From: Candidatus Poseidoniales archaeon
Lineage (GTDB): Archaea > Thermoplasmatota > Poseidoniia > Poseidoniales > Thalassarchaeaceae
Direction of reading: 5' to 3'
NCBI GenBank assembly: GCA_012964335.1
Contig: DTUF01000035.1
Location: 59,816-101,870 of the forward strand
DNA length: 42,055 nt
Shown here: positions 15,432 through 22,013 of the stretch, in pieces
Numbering within the stretch: position 1 is the stretch's first letter
Layout of the letters: every line of letters begins with the position of its first letter
Notes under the pieces: model-generated
The model's database searches: none
What the model was told of the DNA's origin: nothing
Seen by the model: only the letters and a program-made list of their open reading frames with translations
Position numbers and translations under genes: made by a program

Positions 15432-16850
15432 ATGCGAAGCAGACGTGTCACCATTTTGATGGCGACTACGTTGCTCATCTCTCTACTAGCGTTTACTTCA
15501 CCAGCCCTCGCTGCTGAAGATGATGATTGTCCTGGAATCAACGGAGATTCCACCTACGATAGAAATGGATGTCCAGACACAGATGGGGATGGTTGGTCAG
15601 ACCCTGATGAAAATTGGAGTACTACTGACGGAGCCGACGCTTTTCCAGAGGAGAAAACTCAGTGGGCCGACCGTGACGGTGATGGTTTTGGTGACACTAG
15701 TTCATTTGACGCAGTTCTAATTGACCATTTTCCTGATGATGAAAATCTCCACAGAGCCGTTCTTTCCGTAGGGTGTAATCCACCCGACCATACCCTACCA
15801 ATTGGCAAATCAAGTTATTTTTTGTGTACAGTGAAGAATGAGGGGCTTGTTCCAGTCAGATTAACCCCCGAATGGCATACCAAAGATGGTGTGTTGATTG
15901 GTAATCTACCGACAAAAATAGACTTAGAAGCACATGGAATGGGTGGGGACCAAAACGAGTTGCGTCTAGATTTCACTGCCGAATCTGCTGGTGTAAGTGG
16001 TGGACTATTGTACTTCAATGAAAGCAGTGATCCAGAACCAATATTCTCTGTTGCATTGGGGATTCTTGTTGAGACTTCAACCCCCAAAACCAGTAGTTCT
16101 GATGCCACTCCAGCTTTGAACCCAATGAGGGAGAAAGCAAACTCTCTAGCTTCTTGGATGAGTGTTAAAACCGGATACAATTTTAATGTCCAATCTGTAC
16201 TTGCACTACTGGTCATTGGACCACTAATTTTGTTTGTAATAGGTAGGAAAACACAATCTTCGCTGCAAAATCGTAGACTTGAGAGAGAAGTGTTGGAAAA
16301 AGAATCAACCAATGAAGAAGAGCGTGAAAAGGAGGTCGAACCTGAGACTCAGGAACTCTCCTTGGAGGATATGGCAACTGACCCAAATGTTCCTGAAACC
16401 AAGCCAAAACGTGGCGTGAAGGGGGCCGAAGGGAAAGTTTTAGCTGAAGGGATGGTGGAAGTAATGGTTGGAGAAATTGACATGCCAACGGGACCAAGTG
16501 ATGCCTTCAATGTCCTAAATGAATCCTTAGATGAATCAGAAATTGAAGAAGAAGGTTGGGATTCATCTCTTGATGAGGTGAATGATGATGACGATACTGA
16601 TTTCAAAGTAGCCGCCAAACACAGAGCAAGCAAAGCTGAACTGAGTGACGAGGTTGATGATGCTCAAAAAACCACAAAGAGAAAGAGCGATAAAACCGAC
16701 AAAACAAAACCAAGCATCGATAAAACCGAAGGCACCACAACTCCAGCAAAAGTGGTTAGTAAATCAGTAAAGAAACAAAAGAAGGGAAGGAAAAAACGGC
16801 CACCAGGAAAAGTGGGGCACACCAGAGGACCAGGTGTTGACCTAAAGTGA
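15432..16850 (+). CDS. Secreted/membrane protein with thrombospondin-3-like calcium repeats and a lysine-rich cytoplasmic end
   Basis: This 472-residue protein has a clear signal peptide (about 1-27, ending SPALA-AE). Asp-rich calcium-binding loops of thrombospondin type 3 style follow (CPDTDGDGWSDPDEN, DRDGDGFGD; about 31-80), then a beta-rich domain (about 95-220) with two Cys. A transmembrane helix lies at about 254-273 (LALLVIGPLILFVI), and a 200-residue charged tail predicted to be cytoplasmic completes it. The tail is first acidic and then ends strongly basic (KKQKKGRKKRPPGK). Function is unknown. The basic end could bind nucleic acid or acidic partners, which is only inference. The gene faces the small membrane protein gene tail to tail with 5 bases between. 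An inverted repeat lies directly before the start. Confidence 0.75.
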   Translation: MRSRRVTILMATTLLISLLAFTSPALAAEDDDCPGINGDSTYDRNGCPDTDGDGWSDPDENWSTTDGADAFPEEKTQWADRDGDGFGDTSSFDAVLIDHFPDDENLHRAVLSVGCNPPDHTLPIGKSSYFLCTVKNEGLVPVRLTPEWHTKDGVLIGNLPTKIDLEAHGMGGDQNELRLDFTAESAGVSGGLLYFNESSDPEPIFSVALGILVETSTPKTSSSDATPALNPMREKANSLASWMSVKTGYNFNVQSVLALLVIGPLILFVIGRKTQSSLQNRRLEREVLEKESTNEEEREKEVEPETQELSLEDMATDPNVPETKPKRGVKGAEGKVLAEGMVEVMVGEIDMPTGPSDAFNVLNESLDESEIEEEGWDSSLDEVNDDDDTDFKVAAKHRASKAELSDEVDDAQKTTKRKSDKTDKTKPSIDKTEGTTTPAKVVSKSVKKQKKGRKKRPPGKVGHTRGPGVDLK

Positions 16851-16855
16851 TAGAG

Positions 16856-17197
16856 TTACTCGTTTTCTTCTGCCTCGCGGCGCATTTTCATCAAGTCATG
16901 TGGATTTGATTCACCCTGAACATCTTCTCCTTTGATATTCATACCTGCGCTAATCCCTACTACAATACAAACCACTGCTAACACCCTTGCAAAATTTGCT
17001 GAGCCAAACAGATCGCCTCCAGCGAAATACAGTCCGAAAAGTGAAATGGCGGCTCCGAAACAGAGAATTGTCATAATCTTTTGAGCGATTATTTCAGACT
17101 CAACTGTTCTTGATAGTGTGCCGATACTCATCCAAATTAGGAATGAGCCTGAGCAAGTCAATGCTGAGAGCGACTCAAGAAGGCCAACCAACTCCAT
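16856..17197 (-). CDS. Small membrane protein of unknown function
   Basis: From the ATG at 17197 this is a 113-residue protein with about three hydrophobic segments (near residues 12-25, 38-58 and 66-85). A charged C-terminal tail (MKMRREAEENE) is predicted in the cytoplasm. An in-frame ATG at 17227 would add ten residues including two Cys. No ribosome binding site distinguishes them. No family is recognised. It is divergent from the PolX gene and convergent with the calcium-repeat protein gene, so it is likely transcribed alone. Confidence 0.55.
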   Translation of the reverse strand: MELVGLLESLSALTCSGSFLIWMSIGTLSRTVESEIIAQKIMTILCFGAAISLFGLYFAGGDLFGSANFARVLAVVCIVVGISAGMNIKGEDVQGESNPHDLMKMRREAEENE

Positions 17198-17278
17198 TGT
17201 TATGGCGAAAGCGGCACAGCACTTCAACCACGCGAGGGTTCAAGCGAGGTGAACCTGCGCAACCGAAGTGGGGAGAAC

Positions 17279-19225
17279 ATGGTCTCAATGAAGTCGTGGA
17301 CATTGCCAAAGAGTAGGAGAGATGAGCCACCGCATTATTCCAAAGCACAAGTTGCTACTGTGCTAGAACAAGTCGCTACTCTACTAAAGTTAACAGATGC
17401 AAATCCTTTTCGAATACGAGCATACGAAAATGGTAGCCGAACGATTGCATCTCTTGAACAAGATTTGTGGGAATTAAGCACATCAGGAAAAATGACAGAG
17501 GTCAAAGGGATTGGCAAAGGAATTGCCTCACTGATTGGGGAAGCACTAGGAGACGGTACGTGGGGGGACCTTCAGAAATTGTACGATGACACTCCTGCGG
17601 GAATGATAGAGATGCTAGCAATCCCTGGGCTTGGACCAAAACGAATCAAACAACTTCATGATGAATTAAGTATTGATTCCATCGCTGAACTTTCTACTGT
17701 TTGCAATGAAGGCGCAGTTGAGAAACTGGCTGGTTTTGGAGCAAAAAGCCAGCAAAAAATTCTCGATGGTATTGACTTGCTGGCTCGCTTCCAAGGCCGC
17801 CGCCGCCTGAATGTCGGGCTACTTTATGGAGAGGCGTTTGAGGCCCTAGTAGCCCGAATTGGTGGAGTTGAACACGCTCAACTAGCAGGCAGTGCTAGAC
17901 GGCGTCGAGAAACAATTGGAGACTTGGATATCGTTGCTGCTGTACGCCCAGAAAATATTGATGCTGTCACACAAGCAATTCTCAATATCCCGAACATTGC
18001 AGAAGTAAAAGGCGCAGGTGACAGCAAAGTGAGTGTCATTTTGGAGGCCAGTATTCTTCAACAACACATGGACCTTGGCACACTTGATAGTGGAGTCTTT
18101 TCAGCAATTGGTGGAGATGATTACTCAGGTATGGAATCAGCTGGAACCATTGATGCTCAAGTTAGGATGGTCCCTCCCGAAGTTTTTGCATTCACACTAG
18201 CATACTTTACTGGTAGCAAAGAGCACAACATTCTACTTCGCCAAAGGGCAAACAATATGGGATTACGACTCAATGAATTTGGATTAATCCCTGAGGAAAA
18301 AGCCGGTGATATGAAAGGTTTAGAGGCAGCACAATTCTCACTTCCTGCAACAAATGAGGAGGAAATTTACCAACACTTGGGCCTTGCGTGGGTTCCCCCC
18401 GAACTACGGGAAGACATGGGTGAAGTTGATGCAGCTGAGAGAAATTCACTTCCTCAACTAGTGATGCCTACGGACTTGAAAGGTTGTTTCCACAACCACA
18501 CGACTTTGTCAGATGGAGTTGCAACTCTTGAGCAAATGGCTGGCGCGGCGATGGATATGGACTGGGAATTCTTGGGAATTGCTGACCACTCACAAATGCT
18601 CAATATTGGTGGACGACAGATTGGTGCTGATGCAGAAGATATGTTAGCCCAAGGAGATGCGATGAGAGCCCTCAATGAGGTTTGGGCTGATGGAGGAAAG
18701 AACTTCCGATTGTTACACGGCGCTGAGTGTGACATACTTCCTGATGGTTCACTAGATTATGATGAAGAAACTCGCCGACAACTCAGCCATGTGGTTGCCT
18801 CAGTGCATCAGTTGCCTACTTGGAAAAGTCGAGATGAAGTTGCAAATACTGAGGCAATGATTACAGCGATTGAGGACCCTACTTGTACAATTCTTGGACA
18901 CCCCACTGGTCGGATTCTACAAGGACGGGATGGATTTGATGTTGACTTACATGCGGTTTTACGCCGCATGGGTGAATTGAATGCTGAGGGTGAGTTGAAA
19001 TCTGTTGAAATCAATGCTAGCCCATATCGACTTGACCTTGATTGGCGATTTTTACGATTTGCTAGAGACCAAGGAGTCCCAATCTGCATCAATCCTGATG
19101 CTCACGACACTTCTGGACTCAGAGATGTGTGGTTTGGAGTACAAATCGCCCGCAAAGGATGGCTAGAGCCTCAGCACTTGCTGAACTGTAAAACAGGCGA
19201 AGAAATTGAGGCAATGTTGTCTTGA
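17279..19225 (+). CDS. polX: Family X DNA polymerase with C-terminal PHP domain
   Basis: This 648-residue protein has two helix-hairpin-helix regions (VKGIGKGIA and IPGLGPKRI) in an N-terminal polymerase-beta-like part and the nucleotidyltransferase motif GSARRRRE (from 204). The metal-binding Asp pair is D215/D217 and a third Asp lies in TIDAQVRMVP. The C-terminal PHP phosphoesterase domain keeps its metal ligands: HNHTTLSDG (H405, H407), ADHS, HGAECD, SVHQ, GHP and NPDAHD. PolX-PHP enzymes fill short gaps and have 3'-5' exonuclease or AP-end processing activity in base-excision repair. I chose the ATG at 17279 (GGGGAG 3 bases upstream). An upstream GTG at 17249 and an ATG at 17288 are alternatives. 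It heads a plus-strand run that also contains endonuclease III. Confidence 0.93.
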   Translation: MVSMKSWTLPKSRRDEPPHYSKAQVATVLEQVATLLKLTDANPFRIRAYENGSRTIASLEQDLWELSTSGKMTEVKGIGKGIASLIGEALGDGTWGDLQKLYDDTPAGMIEMLAIPGLGPKRIKQLHDELSIDSIAELSTVCNEGAVEKLAGFGAKSQQKILDGIDLLARFQGRRRLNVGLLYGEAFEALVARIGGVEHAQLAGSARRRRETIGDLDIVAAVRPENIDAVTQAILNIPNIAEVKGAGDSKVSVILEASILQQHMDLGTLDSGVFSAIGGDDYSGMESAGTIDAQVRMVPPEVFAFTLAYFTGSKEHNILLRQRANNMGLRLNEFGLIPEEKAGDMKGLEAAQFSLPATNEEEIYQHLGLAWVPPELREDMGEVDAAERNSLPQLVMPTDLKGCFHNHTTLSDGVATLEQMAGAAMDMDWEFLGIADHSQMLNIGGRQIGADAEDMLAQGDAMRALNEVWADGGKNFRLLHGAECDILPDGSLDYDEETRRQLSHVVASVHQLPTWKSRDEVANTEAMITAIEDPTCTILGHPTGRILQGRDGFDVDLHAVLRRMGELNAEGELKSVEINASPYRLDLDWRFLRFARDQGVPICINPDAHDTSGLRDVWFGVQIARKGWLEPQHLLNCKTGEEIEAMLS

Positions 19226-19243
19226 TGGCTGAGCCTAAAGTTC

Positions 19244-19477
19244 ATGCAATCCGGCTACCGCCCACGACTTATGGGAGCGGCAAGGGCGGTGGTCTTTGGT
19301 GGAGTAGTAACTCTACCAGCTCTCTTGATTGGTGTGATTCTATTCCTGATATTAGGTGGGGCCAATGAAGATTGGGCGAATTGGATGTGGTTTCCATGTT
19401 ACATTCTACCATCCACAATCATTCTCGCAACTAGCATCTACGGCTGGAAAACCGATATTCCTGTTGATTTGGAGTGA
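19244..19477 (+). CDS. Small two-helix membrane protein
   Basis: This 77-residue protein has a basic N-terminus (SGYRPRLMGAAR), then two hydrophobic segments at about 15-38 (VVFGGVVTLPALLIGVILFL) and 47-67, and a short polar end. No family is recognised. It lies 18 bases after PolX, and its stop overlaps the region of the first possible start of endonuclease III, so all three may be read from one transcript. A functional link to DNA repair is not shown by the sequence. Confidence 0.55.
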   Translation: MQSGYRPRLMGAARAVVFGGVVTLPALLIGVILFLILGGANEDWANWMWFPCYILPSTIILATSIYGWKTDIPVDLE

Positions 19478-19488
19478 TTCGGGTGAAA

Positions 19489-20097
19489 ATGGGCCAAAAT
19501 GTATCTGCCATCGGAACCATTCTTGATGAGTTGTACCCTGAACAACCAATACCTCTTGACCACCGCGACCCGTACACCTTCCTTGTAGCGGTGATGCTAT
19601 CAGCACAAACTACCGATAAGAAGGTCAACCAAGTTACTCCAACTCTCTTTGATAGAGCAGACACACCAGAAAAAATGGCTCAGCTTGAGATAGATGAGAT
19701 ACGTGAAATTATTCGCGAGATTGGACTAGCACCAACCAAGGCAAAAAACCTCAAAAAAATGGCCGAACAACTAGTTGATTTACACTCAGGCGTAGTTCCA
19801 CGCACATTTGAGGAACTTGAAGAATTAGCTGGAGTTGGCCATAAAACTGCAAGCGTAGTAATGGTTCAGTCATTTGGAATCCCTGCATTTCCTGTTGATA
19901 CCCACATTCACAGACTAGCCAAGCGCTGGGGATTGAGCGAAGGTAGGAATGTTGTGCAAGTTGAGCGTGATTTGAAAGCATTATTTCCTGAAGATGAGTG
20001 GAAACGTCGTCATTTACAAATAATTTTCTTTGGCAGAGAATATTGTCCAGCAAGAGGGCATAATCTAGAGGAGTGCCCTATTTGTTCTTTGGTCTAA
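19489..20097 (+). CDS. nth: Endonuclease III (DNA glycosylase/AP lyase) with an atypical Cys cluster
   Basis: With the ATG at 19489 the protein has 202 residues. It has the helix-hairpin-helix LAGVGHKTA with catalytic Lys119 and the catalytic Asp137 in PVDTHIHRLAKRWGL. It removes oxidised pyrimidines from DNA and nicks the abasic site. The usual iron-sulfur motif is C-x6-C-x2-C-x5-C. Here the C-terminus reads C186-x9-C196-x2-C199 and ends three residues later, so one ligand spacing differs and the fourth Cys is missing. GTG codons at 19474 and 19483 are alternative starts, and GGAG at 19471 would fit the latter. It follows PolX and the small membrane protein, forming a repair-linked run. Confidence 0.92.
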   Translation: MGQNVSAIGTILDELYPEQPIPLDHRDPYTFLVAVMLSAQTTDKKVNQVTPTLFDRADTPEKMAQLEIDEIREIIREIGLAPTKAKNLKKMAEQLVDLHSGVVPRTFEELEELAGVGHKTASVVMVQSFGIPAFPVDTHIHRLAKRWGLSEGRNVVQVERDLKALFPEDEWKRRHLQIIFFGREYCPARGHNLEECPICSLV

Positions 20098-20109
20098 AAT
20101 TGTTTTAGA
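20093..20109 (+). terminator. Stem-loop at the endonuclease III stop codon
   Basis: TCTAAAA, loop TTG, TTTTAGA is a perfect 7-bp stem whose left arm contains the TAA stop (20095-20097). The T-run on the 3' side fits an archaeal T-rich terminator. Confidence 0.5.
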
Positions 20110-20151
20110 TTTGATGCATCAGTATTAGTATGGCGCCTCTAACCACCGGCC

Positions 20152-20622
20152 ATGAGGAACATATTGAGTGAGGGAGATACCGCTCCAGATTTTACGGCTA
20201 CATTGACTGATGGGAGTGAAGTAACCCTTTCTGAGATGCTGAAAGATAGTGGAGTCATCCTATATTTCTACCCACGTGATAACACGCCTGGTTGCACAAC
20301 TCAAGCGTGTGATTTCCGGGACAATTTTGATTCTTTGAAGGAATCTGGTTGGAGAGTAATAGGCGTGTCAAAGGATTCAGCAAAAAGCCACACTAAATTC
20401 ATTGACAAACATGGGCTTCCTTTCGAATTGATTGTTGATGGTGAAACCGCATTGAATAAATTATACGGCACATGGACTGAGAAGAAACTCTACGGCCGAA
20501 CATTTCTCGGTTGTATTCGCTCTACATTCGCCATCAATCAAGATGGAACTTTAGCTTGGGTTGGCTACAAAGTACAGTCCAAAGGCCATGTTGAGAGAGT
20601 CATGAATGACCTAAATGGCTAA
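20152..20622 (+). CDS. bcp: Peroxiredoxin Q / bacterioferritin comigratory protein
   Basis: This 156-residue thioredoxin-fold peroxidase has the peroxidatic Cys in NTPGCTTQAC (C48) and a resolving Cys five residues later (C53), the arrangement of PrxQ/Bcp proteins. The opening GDTAPDFTATLTDG and the later GVSKDS are also typical. It reduces H2O2 and organic peroxides in the cytoplasm using thioredoxin-like donors. The start is the ATG at 20152. It lies 54 bases after endonuclease III, beyond a hairpin, so it probably has its own promoter. An oxidative-stress link to the neighbouring repair genes is plausible. Confidence 0.95.
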   Translation: MRNILSEGDTAPDFTATLTDGSEVTLSEMLKDSGVILYFYPRDNTPGCTTQACDFRDNFDSLKESGWRVIGVSKDSAKSHTKFIDKHGLPFELIVDGETALNKLYGTWTEKKLYGRTFLGCIRSTFAINQDGTLAWVGYKVQSKGHVERVMNDLNG

Positions 20623-20641
20623 GATTTAGCCCTAGGATTAC

Positions 20642-20655
20642 CCCTTTCAAAAGGG
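20642..20655 (+). terminator. Stem-loop after the peroxiredoxin gene
   Basis: CCCTTT and AAAGGG are separated by two bases (or CCCTT/AAGGG with a 4-base loop) about 20 bases after the stop at 20622. The position matches the other 3' hairpins in the window. Confidence 0.4.
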
Positions 20656-20725
20656 TGAATTCATCCACATTGTTCAAACGCAATGCTTGAATCAAGTAAC
20701 ACCAAGCAGTAAGTCAGGTGATGGT

Positions 20726-21226
20726 GTGAGTGTGGGTAATGAGGAGTTGAGCGGTAAACGTCATGACCTCGGAAACGGTTCAGTAGCGTGGGGGCCTTGT
20801 CACGTTGGAAATGGGGCTGTTATCGGTTCTGATTGTTCAATTGGCGCTCTTGCCCATGTCGGAAGTGATGCGATATTGGGAGACCGCGTGAGAGTACAGG
20901 GTGGTGCATATGTTGCATCCATCTGTGAATTAGGAGATGACGTTTTTATCGGGCCAAATGCAACACTTCTCAACGACCGACATCCACCAAGTCAAGACCG
21001 AAGAAAATGGCTTCCAGTAGTTGTAAGTGATGGTGCGGTTATTGGTGGAGGAGCAACCCTGTTACCTGGGATTACTATCGGTGAAAAGGCAGTGATTGCC
21101 GCTGGTTCAGTTGCTACAAAAGATGTGCCAGCGGGTCAAGTCTGGGCAGGAAATCCTGCTCGCTTCATGATGAGTAGAGATGAATACGAGGCGAGTAGAA
21201 TGATGATTGAAGGAGATGACAATTAA
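20726..21226 (+). CDS. Hexapeptide-repeat (left-handed beta-helix) acyltransferase
   Basis: The protein has about 166 residues from the GTG at 20726, chosen because AGGTG lies 5 bases upstream (the frame is open from a TTG at 20687). Repeated [LIV]-G-x4 hexapeptides run through most of it (VGNGAVIGSDCSIGALAHVG, GDDVFIGPNATLLND, GGGATLLPGITIGEKAVIAAG). It ends with the AGNPAR signature common to sugar O- or N-acetyltransferases such as those acting on nucleotide-activated amino sugars. The acceptor is unknown, and surface glycan decoration is an inference. The 73-residue protein gene overlaps its stop codon (TAATG), so the two are translationally coupled. Confidence 0.85.
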   Translation: MSVGNEELSGKRHDLGNGSVAWGPCHVGNGAVIGSDCSIGALAHVGSDAILGDRVRVQGGAYVASICELGDDVFIGPNATLLNDRHPPSQDRRKWLPVVVSDGAVIGGGATLLPGITIGEKAVIAAGSVATKDVPAGQVWAGNPARFMMSRDEYEASRMMIEGDDN

Positions 21227-21447
21227 TGAGTGATAAAGAACTGAGTGAACAACAGAAAAAAGATGCTGTTGCAGATTTCCTTCGCCGTTGTATTGAATAT
21301 GCGGATGAAACCATTGCCAAAAAGACTCAATCCGCTGATGACCCAGAAGAGCTAGCAAAGTGGCTGGCTTACAGAGACTACACAGATTATGCCCTGAAAG
21401 AAATTGAATCTGGAGAACTCAACCACTGGTTCACTCAAAATTCGTGA
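21226..21447 (+). CDS. Small charged protein of unknown function
   Basis: This 73-residue, soluble-looking, helix-rich protein (KELSEQQKKDAVADFLRRC at the start) is rich in Glu, Lys and Asp with a single Cys. It has no membrane segment or recognised domain. Its ATG overlaps the TAA of the acyltransferase gene, with GGAG about 10 bases upstream. It is therefore very likely a real gene of the same operon and may assist the acyltransferase. It ends directly against the SepF gene, which runs in the opposite direction with no gap. Confidence 0.6.
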   Translation: MSDKELSEQQKKDAVADFLRRCIEYADETIAKKTQSADDPEELAKWLAYRDYTDYALKEIESGELNHWFTQNS

Positions 21448-21936
21448 TTAATCATCAATACCAAGGTGATGTGAAGCAGTATCAACAATTGAGCCGGCAC
21501 CTGGCACTAGCAACAACGTTTCAGCGCTATCAAGGGCAAAAACAGCAGCCCCAAGCCGCTCAGACATCCCTCCAAGTTCTCTCCTGCAAGCATCTTGTTG
21601 CGACGTCATGTGTTTTAGGTCTCGTAAATCTACCACAACCATGTCACCTGAAACCAATCGTTGGGAAATACCGTGTACAGGAAGACGATGTAAATCATCT
21701 GGTTGAATATATCGAATCGCTCGGTTAGATCTTCCTAATTTGCTATGAGTCCATAATTGCCACTTTTTTTCACCTAAATCGTGGAACTTACCACCCGTCA
21801 TAATCTCAACTTCAGAAGTCTCTATACTCGCTCCTTGTTCGATTTCAGAAATTGCCGTTTCATTTACAACAGCCCCTCCCTCGTTAGGGTCAGGTAGACC
21901 AAAAAATGAGTAAATATTTGACAATCCTATCACCAA
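21448..21936 (-). CDS. sepF: Archaeal SepF cell-division protein
   Basis: This 162-residue protein begins with a short amphipathic or hydrophobic helix (VIGLSNIYSFFGL), as in the membrane-targeting end of SepF. A variable linker follows. The C-terminal domain (about 85-155) has SGDMVVVDLRDL, a central helix with RRELGG, and a closing AAVFALDSAETLLLVP strand pair, matching the SepF fold. In archaea with FtsZ, SepF anchors the FtsZ ring to the membrane. The start is a TTG at 21936 or the adjacent GTG at 21933, both after AGTAGGG. It is a stand-alone gene downstream of the surface-protein pair, separated by a hairpin, and convergent with the 73-residue protein gene. Confidence 0.78.
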   Translation of the reverse strand: MVIGLSNIYSFFGLPDPNEGGAVVNETAISEIEQGASIETSEVEIMTGGKFHDLGEKKWQLWTHSKLGRSNRAIRYIQPDDLHRLPVHGISQRLVSGDMVVVDLRDLKHMTSQQDACRRELGGMSERLGAAVFALDSAETLLLVPGAGSIVDTASHHLGIDD

Positions 21937-21968
21937 ACCCTACTGCTTCCTTACTCGCTCCCACCTTA

Positions 21969-21983
21969 CACCCTTTGAGGGTG
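21969..21983 (-). terminator. Stem-loop after the second PKD-type surface protein
   Basis: CACCCT, loop TTG, AGGGTG is a perfect 6-bp hairpin about 31 bases past the stop of the surface protein gene (22014) and 33 bases before the SepF start. It fits a transcript end separating SepF from the upstream unit. Confidence 0.45.
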
Positions 21984-22013
21984 ATGCAAAATTATAGTGG
22001 TGAAGAATGGTTT

